A DNA stretch of 64,000 bases from Hymenopus coronatus (Eukaryota; Arthropoda; Insecta; Mantodea; Hymenopodidae), in assembly GCA_030762935.1 (NCBI GenBank), contig CM060883.1:52660001-52724000 (forward strand), in the 5' to 3' direction. The stretch's first letter is position 1. Each line of letters starts with the position of its first letter. This document shows positions 27,101-34,226 of this stretch, in pieces. Under the pieces are notes generated by a model that saw only the letters and a program-made list of their open reading frames with translations, searched no databases and had not been told where the DNA came from. A program made the position numbers and the translations under genes.

Positions 27101-28185
27101 GGGATGGCATTAGACACAAAACTATCTGGAGAATTTTGCATAGAAGCTTCTACACCCATTACCTTCGGTACCGGTGTGCTTCAAATCTCCAACCTGAATT
27201 GATTTTGCTGCTTGGTTAACAACTTCGGAATTTATTGAGCACTAATATTTTTAAATTCAAGATTTTTCTTAATAATGGTATGAGTATTCCCAATGCTGAC
27301 ACCCACTTCTGATGCAATTTTTTGAACAGTGCAGCTATGATCACCTTCAATAAGCTCTTGAATTGCATGAACATTGTCATCTGTGAGACTTGACTTTGTA
27401 AAATTCCTTGACTGCCATTAAATTTTCCGGCCCAGGTAAACACTTGATTCTGGGACAGTGTAGCATCCCCAAACTTGCCTTCAAACAAGCTAAAATCTCT
27501 GAAAGTTTAGCCTCCTCATTGGTTAAAAACTTTATAATAATGCATTGAGCAATAGACGAAGGAACTTCTTGTTCGCTCGTGGATGTAATAATATTGAAAC
27601 CTATCAAAGCAGCTAACCAAGCTCATACCCACTCTTTAAAACACTGACTTTCAACCCCCCCCCCCCACTCCACCTCCTGTTCAGATCTACCTGCGCAGTA
27701 CTCTACCTCAAATACCGTTTATATTTGAATCAGTCTCGTACCATCAAGTCCAGTTGAAGGCTTATTTCTAGGACCTTTAATTATATTCTCTTTGACATAT
27801 TTTATATAATGTACGATATCTCTGTGTTATGTTTGCAAAGTAGTCATTATACAGATCTGCTACTTTATTATATCAATTAACTTTTGCTCTTTCTTTCTTG
27901 TAAGGATATATTTCATTTTGTCTATCATTAGTCAAGATAAATGCATTATGCTCTGTTTTTTACCAACATCTTGCATTTGGAAGTTGAGTATTAGGTTATT
28001 TCTTGAAAATCATCTTCTACTCTTCTTCTTCTTATCATCATCATTATTATTGTTATTATTACTACTACTACTACTACTACTGGTGTTGCCGTTATTTGAT
28101 TGTTTGTTTTTCTATTTAGATTGAAGAAAACACAGATATTCTATGCTTCGTTGTGAAATCTCTTGGAATTGAGTTCAAGAAGTGA
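3005..28185 (+). CDS. PREP: Prolyl oligopeptidase (PREP), C-terminal eight exons, 5' end outside window
   Basis: Serine peptidase of family S9A that cleaves after proline in short peptides; usually cytosolic. My splice model joins 3005-3190, 7265-7378, 10158-10306, 13031-13243, 15334-15478, 22229-22339, 26338-26406 and 28120-28185, giving 1053 nt, 350 residues and a stop, with all phases consistent. The family is about 710 residues long, so roughly the C-terminal half is here: the last propeller strands, then the alpha/beta hydrolase domain. The triad is visible: Ser in GGSNGG (codon 13167-13169), Asp in [13 protein letters not shown] (exon 6), His in [10 protein letters not shown] (codon 26377-26379). 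Other family blocks are [21 protein letters not shown] and NIRGGGEYGE. I see no stop codon or frameshift in the exons. Introns are 2-7 kb and full of transposons. Similarity to animal PREP is strong; the exact splice sites are inferred. Confidence 0.95.
3530..3690. repeat. Tandem duplication, about 86 bp x 2
   Basis: Two copies of a unit starting GGAAAGGTCCCAGAAAATT lie next to each other (3530 and 3616). Each runs through a GAGAGARTGAAAGTAAAAA tract and ends in ACTACTCTCACT. The units differ by a few substitutions and by the length of an internal A/AAAT tract. The GAGAGTGAAAGT and ACTCTCACT parts of each unit are roughly complementary, so each could form a small hairpin. Confidence 0.8.
4690..5055 (-). 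repeat. tRNA-derived SINE, - strand
   Basis: On the - strand the segment begins near 5050 with a tRNA-like head. It has an A-box-like TATAATGGTTACAATG and a B-box-like GGTTGCAGGTTCAAACCTG, then a non-tRNA body running to about 4690. A functional tRNA is unlikely because the acceptor and anticodon stems do not pair and the body is fused on. The outer ends are approximate, and I did not find target-site duplications. Confidence 0.55.
7265..7378 (+). CDS. PREP: PREP exon b
   Basis: Acceptor TTATGTTACAG, donor GTAAGTG, 38 codons, phase 0 at both ends. Encodes [10 protein letters not shown] through [14 protein letters not shown], the entry into the hydrolase domain. The final Cys codon assumes the GTAAGT donor at 7379. 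Confidence 0.9.
7640..7985 (+). repeat. SINE-like repeat with tRNA-like promoter
   Basis: Contains CAACTCAATGGTTAGAGCAAC (A-box-like), then about 40 bp on GTTCAAATCCTGACTGTGG (B-box-like), then a body starting GCATTGAATTTTTCAGC. A partial second copy of the B-box and body junction lies at about 7925-7975. The same GGCATTGAATTTTTCAG junction recurs at 57530-57550, so this is a dispersed family. Boundaries are approximate. Confidence 0.5.
9175..9765 (-). mobile_element. Decayed Ty3/gypsy gag fragment, - strand
   Basis: Closely similar to the better preserved gypsy gag region at 30317-31130: both contain CTCTCGCTAGGT, a CCTAGCACACA-type block and TTCACCAGGACTTTGTT, in the same order. On the - strand it corresponds to the gag segment around the KFDGT motif of that copy. 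Several indels and stops break the frame. No LTR is recognised here. Confidence 0.65.
10158..10306 (+). CDS. PREP: PREP exon c
   Basis: Acceptor CCATTATTTCAG, donor GTAAGTATC at 10307. Encodes [19 protein letters not shown] through NIRGGG and ends in phase 2 inside the glycine run. The YGYGGFN block forms part of the oxyanion region in the family. Confidence 0.92.
10990..11871 (+). mobile_element. Mariner-like foldback element with 265 bp inverted repeats
   Basis: 882 bp element starting CAGGGTTACTACAAAAGAAAT and ending in its complement (CTTTTGTAGTAACCCTG), flanked by TA on both sides (10988-10989, 11872-11873), as expected for Tc1/mariner. The inverted repeats are unusually long: 10990-11253 and 11603-11871, near-identical. 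They include the start of the transposase gene, so the N-terminal coding sequence occurs on both strands. The catalytic DDE/D part is missing, so it cannot move itself. Confidence 0.88.
11149..11616 (+). pseudogene. Truncated mariner transposase, N-terminal DNA-binding part
   Basis: About 155 residues from MAENPVEK. The first part ([19 protein letters not shown], then [12 protein letters not shown]) is the helix-turn-helix region annotated as DUF4817 in arthropod mariner proteins. A second HTH-like part follows ([21 protein letters not shown]). The frame then runs straight into the right inverted repeat and ends at 11616, so no catalytic domain exists. The ATG at 11149 is the first real methionine codon; the frame is open further upstream without an ATG. 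The gene is a deletion derivative carried by the foldback. Confidence 0.82.
11923..12207 (+). repeat. Dispersed repeat family, 3' part (copy 1)
   Basis: About 285 bp from ACTGTAAGAGATAAACAAA to AGAACAGAAATTACAG. It is nearly identical to 16890-17171, where it forms the downstream end of a longer copy of the same family. Here the upstream part of the family is absent. No coding capacity or known element class recognised. Confidence 0.75.
13031..13243 (+). CDS. PREP: PREP exon d with catalytic serine
   Basis: Acceptor TTATTTGCAG, donor GTAGGT. It completes the codon split at GG|G and encodes [10 protein letters not shown] through the nucleophile elbow GGSNGG (Ser codon 13167-13169) to [12 protein letters not shown]. 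It ends in phase 2. This is the best conserved exon of the gene. Confidence 0.95.
13244..15333 (+). other. PREP intron between exons d and e
   Basis: 2.1 kb intron, mostly occupied by the decayed mariner at 13640-14520. Nothing is recognised in 13244-13640 and 14520-15333. Confidence 0.7.
13640..14520 (-). pseudogene. Decayed mariner transposase, - strand
   Basis: Read from 14520 leftwards the blocks appear in transposase order: [11 protein letters not shown], a helix-turn-helix block ([20 protein letters not shown]), [17 protein letters not shown], a central block with [14 protein letters not shown], then [16 protein letters not shown] (the catalytic-Asp region), DLTACNFYLW (second catalytic region) and a C-terminal ECI-like end. 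Frameshifts and stops separate several blocks. It belongs to the arthropod mariner-like group with FCNWIL and FQQDSATAH-type motifs. Terminal repeats were not identified, so the ends are approximate. Confidence 0.85.
15334..15478 (+). CDS. PREP: PREP exon e
   Basis: Acceptor TTTCCATCTAG, donor GTCAGTG. Encodes [21 protein letters not shown] through [15 protein letters not shown], typical of the hydrolase domain after the nucleophile. Ends in phase 0. Confidence 0.93.
15849..16320 (+). repeat. Dispersed repeat family (copy 2)
   Basis: Starts at GAGGTGTATTCCATTCCACCC and contains the family blocks AGATTGAAGCTTCACCAGAAATATATGTTTTGAGAT (here in pieces), a TGTGTGTATG tract, GGGAATAGCCTCTGAAGT and AAGATAGACAAAATCTTA. 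The middle part with the GATGCGACACGAAG block is missing. No open reading frame. Confidence 0.65.
16434..17171 (+). repeat. Dispersed repeat family (copy 3, longest)
   Basis: Longest copy, about 740 bp, starting AGTAAGTAGAGAAGGTATAG. The order is: head, GATTTCACTGGAAATATAC block, a TGTGTATG microsatellite, AAATACTAAACTCAATATTTAAG, GAGGATGCAACATGAAG, a CCACCTTCTGCACCAAACTAC block, AAGATATTTTAATGACAAACGAAATG, then the 3' part shared with 11923-12207. I see no ORF, terminal inverted repeats or tRNA-like promoter. Confidence 0.75.
17754..19353 (-). mobile_element. Penelope-like element, left arm of palindrome (- strand)
   Basis: A 5'-truncated Penelope-like retroelement read leftwards from the palindrome centre. 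Its ORF (19371-17863) is 502 codons and open throughout, but the first six or seven residues arise from sequence across the palindrome junction. The real element sequence starts at LPKIHKSGN, inside the reverse transcriptase. RT blocks: [12 protein letters not shown] (residues 74-85), [10 protein letters not shown] (135-144), YVDD (172-175). A C-terminal GIY-YIG endonuclease follows (GIY at 373, YIG at 386, then R and EHH). After the stop there is about 110 bp of 3' sequence, including 41 bp (17754-17794) that the right arm lacks. Confidence 0.9.
17795..20912. repeat. 3.1 kb near-perfect palindrome
   Basis: Two arms of about 1558 bp meet at a 2 bp centre (TG at 19353-19354, within GGAAGGCTGGCCTTCC). 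The outer ends are AATTAAAATTTAG on the left and CTAAATTTTAATT on the right. The encoded proteins differ by one internal residue over 502. The flanks outside the arms are not mirrored, so the symmetry stops exactly with the element. Confidence 0.93.
19354..20912 (+). mobile_element. Penelope-like element, right arm of palindrome (+ strand)
   Basis: Mirror copy of the left arm. Its 502-codon ORF (19336-20844) differs from the left arm's at residue 7, which lies in the junction, and at residue 198 (Thr here, Ser in the left arm), caused by one T/A difference in the arms. The same RT (YVDD) and GIY-YIG motifs are present. The 5' truncation point is the same as in the left arm to within 2 bp. The matching 3' sequence stops at 20912, after which the - strand LINE tail begins. 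The N-terminal RT region and 5' part of a full Penelope-like element are absent, so activity is unlikely. Confidence 0.9.
20925..21830 (-). pseudogene. 5'-truncated LINE reverse transcriptase C-terminus, - strand
   Basis: Read leftwards from about 21830. Blocks: GLNATLNKT...LNDFKSINI, then [64 protein letters not shown], and near the end [13 protein letters not shown] and RCLYNVDEL with a stop at 21005-21007. These are the post-YxDD and thumb regions of a Jockey/CR1-type non-LTR retrotransposon. A frameshift and deletions split it. On the - strand the 3' end is a (TTA)n-like tail at 20912-20924, which adjoins the palindrome. Confidence 0.8.
22229..22339 (+). CDS. PREP: PREP exon f with catalytic aspartate
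   Basis: Acceptor TTCTTCGTAG, donor GTAATAT, 37 codons, phase 0 at both ends. Encodes [20 protein letters not shown] and [15 protein letters not shown]. The charge-relay Asp lies in the ADHDDRV block. Confidence 0.95.
22723..23428. mobile_element. Diverged inverted pair of Penelope-like 3' ends
   Basis: The left arm (- strand, about 22723-23040) and right arm (+ strand, about 23120-23428) carry the same 3' region in opposite orientation. Both encode an IEQH block, then KDGxYR and KPVLVNKQ, a pattern seen near the C-terminus of Penelope-like proteins, followed by 3' sequence with CTGAAGATGC and GGCAAAATATCTGG. The arms differ at many positions, with stops and small indels, and are separated by about 100 bp. 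The reverse transcriptase and GIY-YIG domains are absent. Confidence 0.7.
24374..24588. mobile_element. Hairpin MITE-like element
   Basis: 215 bp with terminal inverted repeats of about 68 bp: CTAAACAACACTTACTTGGG at the left and its near complement (CCCAAGCAAGTGTTGTTTAG) at the right. The loop of about 80 bp has no coding sequence I recognise. Superfamily uncertain: no convincing target-site duplication. Confidence 0.75.
24660..25692. mobile_element. Inverted pair of mariner 5' ends
   Basis: The left arm (+ strand, 24660-25087) begins ACAGTGAATCTCAGGTA and the right arm (- strand, 25692-25090) begins ACAGCGAGACTCAGGTA. Both run through AGTCATACACA, GAGTGGGTGT and AATACAATATTGCAC into transposase N-terminal coding sequence (VNNxKRQQT, then EKLDEIS.AL). 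The right arm continues further, through a [12 protein letters not shown] helix-turn-helix block and [11 protein letters not shown]. The arms are diverged and broken by stops. The catalytic region is absent. Confidence 0.75.
26100..26210 (-). repeat. Dispersed repeat family fragment (copy 4, - strand)
   Basis: Reverse complement of the internal family block with ATGCGACACAAAGACTTGAA followed by CCCAAACTACCCTTTAAA, as in copies at 35770-35850 and 61660-61720. Short; the ends are approximate. Confidence 0.55.
26338..26406 (+). CDS. PREP: PREP exon g with catalytic histidine
   Basis: Acceptor TTGCGTTACAG, donor GTAAGTTC, 23 codons, phase 0. Encodes [20 protein letters not shown] and AKL; the catalytic His codon is 26377-26379. 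Confidence 0.94.
26930..27184 (+). pseudogene. Mariner transposase N-terminal fragment (+ strand)
   Basis: The translation shows [16 protein letters not shown] and, further on, [19 protein letters not shown] followed by NLQPE. These are the linker and second helix-turn-helix of an arthropod mariner transposase. Stops occur between blocks and no catalytic part is present. Confidence 0.6.
27185..27620 (-). pseudogene. Mariner transposase N-terminal fragment, second family (- strand)
   Basis: Read leftwards from 27620: [20 protein letters not shown], then [54 protein letters not shown] and [15 protein letters not shown]. This is the bipartite helix-turn-helix arrangement of SETMAR/Mos1-type mariners, a different family from the adjacent + strand fragment. 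It contains frameshifts and an internal stop and ends before the catalytic domain. Confidence 0.7.
28014..28083. repeat. Trinucleotide microsatellite
   Basis: Compound run of CTT, ATC, ATT and ACT triplets immediately upstream of the polypyrimidine tract of the last PREP exon. Confidence 0.9.
28120..28185 (+). CDS. PREP: PREP last coding exon
   Basis: Acceptor TTCTATTTAG. Encodes [21 protein letters not shown] and a TGA stop at 28183-28185, matching the usual end of the family's C-terminal helix. Confidence 0.93.
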   Translation: MEENTDILCFVVKSLGIEFKK

Positions 28186-28400
28186 TGCAAAACAAAGCCT
28201 TAAATGGAACTGCAGTGATTTGTGTATCTGGTGCTGCACATGGTTGTATGCTGGACATAGAAACGATCAAAGTATTCATTTGCAACTAGCGCTTTTTTTA
28301 TTTTTTATGGTACAAACATATTGTGTAAATGTTATGTACCAACATATTATGAAGCAATAAATGTTGTTTATTAACCATTTGAAATGTATGGACTAAGTAT
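28186..28400 (+). other. PREP: PREP 3' UTR (approximate)
   Basis: Non-coding sequence after the PREP stop codon. It includes an AATAAA signal at 28356-28361 followed by a T/G-rich stretch (ATGTTGTTTATT). Cleavage about 15-30 bp after the signal is inferred; the true end could be further downstream. Confidence 0.6.
28356..28361 (+). terminator. Polyadenylation signal AATAAA of PREP
   Basis: Canonical hexamer 171 bp after the PREP stop codon with a T/G-rich downstream element. It is the first AATAAA after the stop. Confidence 0.7.
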
Positions 28401-28722
28401 ATTGAATCCTGCTTGTTAAGTACATACTTTTAATACATTCTTGAAGAGCACATTTTTTATTGTTGTTGTACAAATGCAAGACAGTGCTGTTTCTTATTTA
28501 TATTCATAAAGAAGAGGAAACTAATTTTGAAATGACAGTATATATATGTACAAATTTTACACTCTGTATTATGATAAAGCTTATTAACAGAAAGTGAAAT
28601 TAAACATCAGAATATGCTAATAAGTATTTTGCCTTCAGTGCTTCTTCTTTAATTATATATTCTTAACCTTCCTTTCATCCTAGCTTTATTTCCTATTCTG
28701 ACACAAAGAAGAAGCATTATTT
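28400..28722. other. Intergenic, nothing recognised
   Basis: AT-rich sequence between the PREP 3' end and the SINE at 28730. Confidence 0.5.
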
Positions 28723-28729
28723 AGAGCTG

Positions 28730-28962
28730 TAAATGGGGCTGAACCTTGGCCTCTCACTAAGCCAGTCTGGGTTCAATCCCAAGTGACTGCTTGTGGGATT
28801 TGTGATGCAGAAAGCAGTGCAGGGGCAGGTTTTCTCCAGGTTTTCCGGTTTTCCATGCCATCACATTCCACTGGTGCTCCATCTTCGTTCCATGTATCAT
28901 CAGTGTCATGGCATGCAGTGCCATAGTATTAAAGCAGGTGTTAAATACTATTAACAAAAAAA
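28730..28962 (+). repeat. tRNA-derived SINE, family 1 (5' part deleted)
   Basis: Same family as the copy at 43606-43833. It shares the B-box GGGTTCAATCCCAAG, GATTTGTGATG, GGTTTTCTCCAGG, the block ATTCCACTGGTGCTCCATCTTC and the end GCATGCAGTGCCATAGTATTAAAG. Twelve or so bases around the A-box are missing compared with that copy. It is flanked by AGAGCTG on both sides (28723-28729 and 28963-28969), a probable target-site duplication. Confidence 0.8.
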
Positions 28963-28969
28963 AGAGCTG

Positions 28970-29499
28970 AGAATAATGTTTTGCTTCACATCATCATATA
29001 TTGCAAATACATTTAGACAAAGTTGCAATATGATTATTTTTCCCCCTTTTTTTACAAATATTGAATAAGTAAAATTAAATGAAAATGTCCAGAAAGTACA
29101 ATTTTACACCAATCGTAAATGAAAAATGCTATAAACTTTGTTATGCTGATAATTATTTGCAGAGCAGGAGTAAAGGGTGACAGATAGTTTGCACTCCAAT
29201 ATCTGAGCCTTGTTTTCTTCTATGATGTGAGTGAAGTGAAGCAGATGATTGAATAGTTGAGTGAACATCAGTTTTTATGGTTATGAACTTTGAGACTTTC
29301 TGTTAATAGGGACTAGATAATAGCAACAAACACATTGCTGTAATACTTATCAGGTATGCATATCAAACATAAATTAATTTCAGTTCTATTAAGGCAACAG
29401 AATCAGAAAATATAGAAAGGGGAAGAAACATAAGAACAGCTGAAGGAAAAATAGCTTTGCTTTATTTCAAATATCAGTAAAGAGTAACTTATATTTATT
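28970..29499. other. Intergenic, nothing recognised
   Basis: AT-rich sequence between the SINE and the gypsy remnant with no coding signal or repeat that I recognise. Confidence 0.5.
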
Positions 29500-30245
29500 T
29501 CCAGCATCATTCAATATTTTATCAAACCTTCCAGCATCAGTACTAAACTGATCCCCATATATTCAGCAATTATCACTCTTCTATTATAGTTGCACAAGCA
29601 GGCTCTTATGTAAGAGAACATTATAACCAAATTTATGGTGGTTTTCGGTATGTGGTACTGCTTGTGCTCATCCCGAAAGAAGGAGAACATAGGCATGGGC
29701 ATTGACTTTAATGTGTGTTGTAGTTTGAAGAGTGGTAGGCCAGGAAGAAAAGCACCCTCACATTCCAGTCTCTCTGGTGATTGGCTACAACCTTGCTCAA
29801 ATGTTTTCTAGAGTGTTGATGTACCGCACAACCATGCCATCTGACTGTACAGGTGGAGAGCTATTGTGTATGTCTTGTGTTTCACTCAACAGGTTTGTCT
29901 CGAAGTTGGTGCTCTTATCACTGTAGCTCCAACGGTACCCCATTGAGACAAAACATTTCATGATGATTTGGGCCTCCTGGTTAGGGATTGTGTACATCTA
30001 TGGCCACTTTGTGAAGTATCCATGCTGACCAGCAGATACTTGTTGCCCCTGTCTGACACAGGGAATGACCCAGCAACATCAATGGCTATGCATTCAAAAG
30101 GTGCTCCCCTGTTATACTGCTGCATGCAACCCTGGTTCCTGGTCTATGGCCACAATTGGTGGCTCCACCTCTCAGCATCTGCCCATAGTATCAGCCAGTG
30201 GTGTTGCTTGTTGGTTGGTTCCCAAATATTTTAACAAAGTCCATG
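29500..30245 (-). pseudogene. Gypsy integrase remnant, - strand
   Basis: Read leftwards from 30245: a block like GAPFECIAIDVAGSF, then SDRGNKYLLVSM, YTIPNQEAQIIMKCF, YRWSYSDKSTNFETNL, PPVQSDGMVVRYINTLENI and NHQRDWNVRVLFFLAYHS. This is the order of the DDE integrase core and following region of Ty3/gypsy elements. In the place of the usual HSDQG the sequence reads YSDKS. Several frameshifts and stops show it is dead. Its neighbour on the right is the gag of what seems to be the same element. Confidence 0.82.
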
Positions 30246-30316
30246 CAAGTACTTCCTACAGGGCTTCCAGAACCTTACTTAGGGAGTAAGGTCTCCTGCT
30301 GGTGGGATTTATCATG

Positions 30317-31130
30317 GACAGTCTCTCGCTAGGTGTCCTGGTTGACATACCCCCAGCACACATCACTCAGTGATTGTGGTCGTCTCTCTATGTTGTCGCG
30401 AATACTCATCGTCTTCAAGGTCTGCTTAGCTGTTATCTCGGCTTGCCTCCATCTTAATGCTGTGATTAACGCTCTTGGATTGTATTGTAGTCATCGAGCA
30501 CTAGGTGCTGTCATATCTCGACATACGCACCCAGTCGACGAAAGAGTAGGAGGCTGCCTGGAACGCGTAACTAGGTGGTTCGATTCACCAGGACTTTGTT
30601 TACCAGCTGTTCAATCGCCAGGCCGAAATTCTGCACCGTCTCCGCTGACTATTGCAATCTCGATATAGGCTGCAGCTAGGCGATGGTTTCCAAGTAGTTC
30701 TTGAGGGCCTCCTTGATATCTCCGGACATCGTAGACGTCGGAGTAGCATTCATTACTTCTGGCACCTGACCTAGAAGCCTGCAATCAGTTGTGCGGCTTT
30801 CTCTTCTGCTGACCATTGGTTGAGGGTGGCGACAGCGGTGAACTGACGTCGGAAGACTTCAAAGGTGGATGTTCCGTCGAACTTGGATGGCTTGATGCGT
30901 GTAGTAGTTGTTTCGCTTCCGCTCGTCTCGACTTTCAAGTCCTTCAGTCTACCATCGAGCATGTTTTCCATGTAAACTAAACATCGTTCAACCAAGTCCT
31001 TCCACCTTTTCCCCAAGATGTTCCTGTTTCTCACCACGTCCTCCACAACGGCCAGTCGTTCATCAACTTTGTTCGCACTTCCATCCTAATTTTTTCCTCC
31101 ATTTTCCGTGACTTCATTTCCTTGATTTCG
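30317..31130 (-). pseudogene. Gypsy gag remnant, - strand
   Basis: The clearest frame (31046-30771) contains a basic stretch, then SETTTTRIKPSKFDGTSTFEVFRRQF (shown only in part here) and LNQWSAEEKAAQLIAGF, typical of arthropod Ty3/gypsy capsid proteins. Beyond a stop, the downstream part of gag continues to about 30317. A second, more decayed copy of the same gag lies at 9175-9765. Protease, reverse transcriptase and RNase H, expected between gag and integrase, are absent. Confidence 0.75.
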
Positions 31131-31192
31131 AAAACTAGAGTTTTCATCGTCTCAATCGTGACAAAGATCCCCGCTCCAGAGACTAGTGTACA

Positions 31193-31569
31193 AAACTGCC
31201 CTTTATCACTGAAACAAACAACTCTTAAATTATGTTAATATTAATTGCCTTTATTCGATGCTTTCGCAGCAATTCTGCTTAGAGTTTTCTTTCGAAACTC
31301 GATGCGGTCGCAGCTACGACTTCACGTTCCGAATTTTCCGTCGAAAACTGACTCAGCAGCTGCACGCTGTACATTATTAATTGAAACTGGCTGACTGCGG
31401 GTTGGTTCTCTCATTTTTATACCTTTCGATGACATGGCAAGAAGCTTCCAGAAGTAGTCGCAGTGCAAATTACCGCAGGTGTCACAGACTCATATAGGTG
31501 CAACAATTGGAGCTTTGATGTAAAGTACTGGTCGGGGCAAAAGTGTCCACTCACGCAGATGTAACAATG
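31193..31569 (-). repeat. Putative gypsy 5' LTR, - strand
   Basis: On the - strand a segment begins TGTTACATCTGCGTGAGTGG at 31569 and ends near TTTTGTACA at about 31193, upstream of gag, with TG...CA ends as in LTRs. No second LTR was found, so the boundaries are inferred. Confidence 0.4.
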
Positions 31570-31794
31570 CACGGCAACAATCAGCTATGGCTTTCGAAAC
31601 AAGCGGTTACACATGTTGTAAATGGTCTAATTTTTCCTAATATCCAATTTACAAGGAAATAGAAGAGGAAGTGAAATTTCCGTTTCAAGGCGTCTTAGTG
31701 AAACGGGGTAGCAGTAGACTTAAAATGCTCTGTGTACTGCAAACCTACACTTTTTAATTAAATCTACCCGACCAAAAGATTAATTTACAAAAAT

Positions 31795-32042
31795 TGTAAT
31801 CTATTCCAATGAATAAAAAGAAAGAACTTACAGACATGTATTTGGACGCTACATCTCACCACCCGCCAGCCATTATACGAGCAGTAGTCAATACATCATA
31901 CATGGAGCTACCCGTATATGTGACCCTGAGTACTTAAATGAAGAATTAGATAATTTACAACATGTTATGGATGCTAAAGGATGCTCAAATAGGTTAATTA
32001 AAAACTTATAAAGAAGAACAGATCCATAAGAGAAGAAAGGGA
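31795..32042 (+). pseudogene. Penelope-like element fragment
   Basis: Two frames joined by a frameshift read YLDATSHHPPAIIRAVVNT, then IHGATRICDPEYLNEELDNL and VMDAKGCSNRLIKNL with a stop. This is the conserved region between the reverse transcriptase and the endonuclease of Penelope-like elements (HHP, then CDP...L..EL..L, then G.....I). It is more distant from the palindromic element at 17.8 kb than those two arms are from each other. Confidence 0.72.
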
Positions 32043-32099
32043 CTATTCATTGCATCGTTCTTACATAGAAGGAACCACCGGCAAAATAGCAAGAATATT

Positions 32100-33660
32100 A
32101 CGTAAACTCAATATTGAAACTAGGTAAAAGTCCTACGGGAAACTAAAATCATTTCTACTTTCCGTTAAAGATACAGATGACCCTTTTCCAATCTAACGTC
32201 TGAAGAATTGCAAAAAGCCTCCGACGCCAACGGAATCAATACCACTCCCCTCGTCAAGGCAACCGAGGCTTGTATACGAACCGCAAGCCAAAGCAAATGT
32301 GCTTGTGAGAACTACATTGACGACACCTATAGACCGAGAGAAGACCCCAGGACATAATCTTTACTGCCCACGCTCATGAGGAAGTAGATTGCTAACTGCG
32401 GCTACAACCAAATGAAGCGGAAGATCCTCTCTCAATCATCTACCCAAGTGGAGTTTAAGGCACACTCCGGCGACTCAACGTTAAAAAGGCGTGCGGACAG
32501 GACGGGCTGACATCCGCATGCTATGCAACCTTCCCTTCAGAGCAGTGCTGTTCCTCGCCAAGATATTCAACATGTGCCTTACCTTTAGGTCACTTCCCAC
32601 GCGAATGGAAGGTGGCATGGGTGGTGTGCATTTTGAAACCTGGCACTGACCCCACACTCTGCTTCAGCTGCGTTCCGTCAGTCTCCAGCGCCTGTCGCCG
32701 CAATTGGTCAACATTAAAGCTATCCCAGTCCACCAGTTTGGATTTCGTCCTGGGCATTCAGCTATCCAGCACCTGCTGATGTTCTGGGGTTCTAGGATAA
32801 AGCATTCACGCCAGTGATGTCTCTGAATGTTGAAAAGGCTTTCTCAACCATCTGGCAGGATAGAATCCTCTAAAAAACCTGTCCAGCTTGGCCTACACAA
32901 GCAGCTTATCAACATTTTACACAGTTCCCTACACCAGTGCTCCTTTGTAGAAGTTAACTGGGAAAACATCTACAAGAAGCCCCTACGAGGCGAGGACCTC
33001 GAAGGCTCTGTTCTATCCCACCTTGTTTAGCCTTTTCATGGTAGACTTTCCTACAATGCAGGACATCAACACGGCCCAGAGCAGTCAAAAACTTACGCAG
33101 AGCTTTCAACCCCCTTACAGAGACACCCCCGTCATGTCCAGGACTGGTGCAGACAGTGGCAGATGTCCGTTAATCTGGGGAAAAGTCATGCCGTTCTGTT
33201 CACCAGAAAGCGAACCCCCGCAGTTCAAACACTCAACTTCTACCATGGCCCAAGAATAGAGTGGGGAAATTTCTTCCGTTATTTAGGTGTCTCTCTTGAT
33301 AAGAGTCTAACTTTTCGTAAAAGGACGCGACAAACTGAGCTGGGCGCCCTAGTTCTGGTCTCCTACATACCTGTTCACTTAGAGGTACATATTTTCAAGG
33401 CGCTCATAGTCCCTCTTATGCTCTGTGCCTGTGAGGTATGCGACATGGCTACAGACTCCTGACGTCTCTGGTTGCAGCGGATACAGAATATACTCCAAAT
33501 GCCGTCGCTTCTCTGAGGCTACTACATGAAGCTTCGGCTCTCCCATATGTGGAGGATGTGATTAGGCGCTGGGCTGAAACATTTCTACGCTAGATAGGTC
33601 CAACATAAGAACGCGCTGATATATCTGGAGGACTACTTACCACTGAATGCGCTGCAGGCA
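32100..33660 (+). pseudogene. Decayed Jockey-type LINE reverse transcriptase
   Basis: Blocks in order with many frameshifts: DPxxLTSEELQKASDANGINT, LGHFPREWKVAWVVCILKPGTDP, FGFRPGHSAIQHLL, SLNVEKAFSTIW, LHKQLINILHSSLHQCSF, LFSLFMVDFPTMQDINTA, GKSHAVLFTRKRTPAVQTL, FRYLGVSLDKSLTFRKRT and ALIVPLMLCACEV. This is the order of fingers, palm and thumb of Jockey-group non-LTR retrotransposons. The active-site AxYADD part is deleted or changed. No endonuclease or ORF1 was recognised upstream. Confidence 0.82.
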
Positions 33661-34226
33661 GTTCCGAATCCCCCGCATGGCTTGTGGGTACCCCCAGTAA
33701 CGAGGGCTTCAAACCAGACAAAGCTATAAGGTTGAACGAAGTACCTATAGGAGTGGTCAACATTCAAATCAACATTGAAACAAATCAAAAACAAGACACC
33801 GGTGGAGAAGCTGCAAGGATGATACTTCTGAAAAAGCAACCGTTGAGGAACCTGCCTGCAGCGCTACCGCCTAAACATCTTCAATCTAAATTCCAACAAA
33901 ACCAAATCTCAACCCATTAAGCCCTTACAAGGGTAGGCACACAGCAACTTCATCGCGGCTTCCACGAGTCAAACATATCTCGCAGGCACGGTCAACACAA
34001 TTCATCCGGCACTGCTATTAGGCAAGGAGAAGCCTTGAGGAAGCCCCACATACTGAGGCGAAACATCAACAGATTCAGCTTTCAGACACGGTCTTCCCGG
34101 AAAACACAAATACAATGCTTTTATCTACCTCTTATGGTTTACCAGTAATGCAAAACTCCTCCTGAATGCAGAGGACATCAGAGAATATTCCCAAAAAATT
34201 GAAGATATATGTGCATTTTATTTACA
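33660..34226. other. Unclassified, possibly LINE-derived sequence
   Basis: Less AT-rich than the surroundings and directly downstream of the Jockey-type remnant. It has only short frames (for example 33684-33920) and I recognise no domain. Confidence 0.35.

Larger units (their letters stand above)
26407..28119 (+). other. PREP intron between exons g and h
   Basis: 1.7 kb intron containing two decayed mariner fragments in opposite orientation (26930-27620), a C-tract near 27655 and a trinucleotide microsatellite just upstream of the last exon. The rest is unrecognised. Confidence 0.7.
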
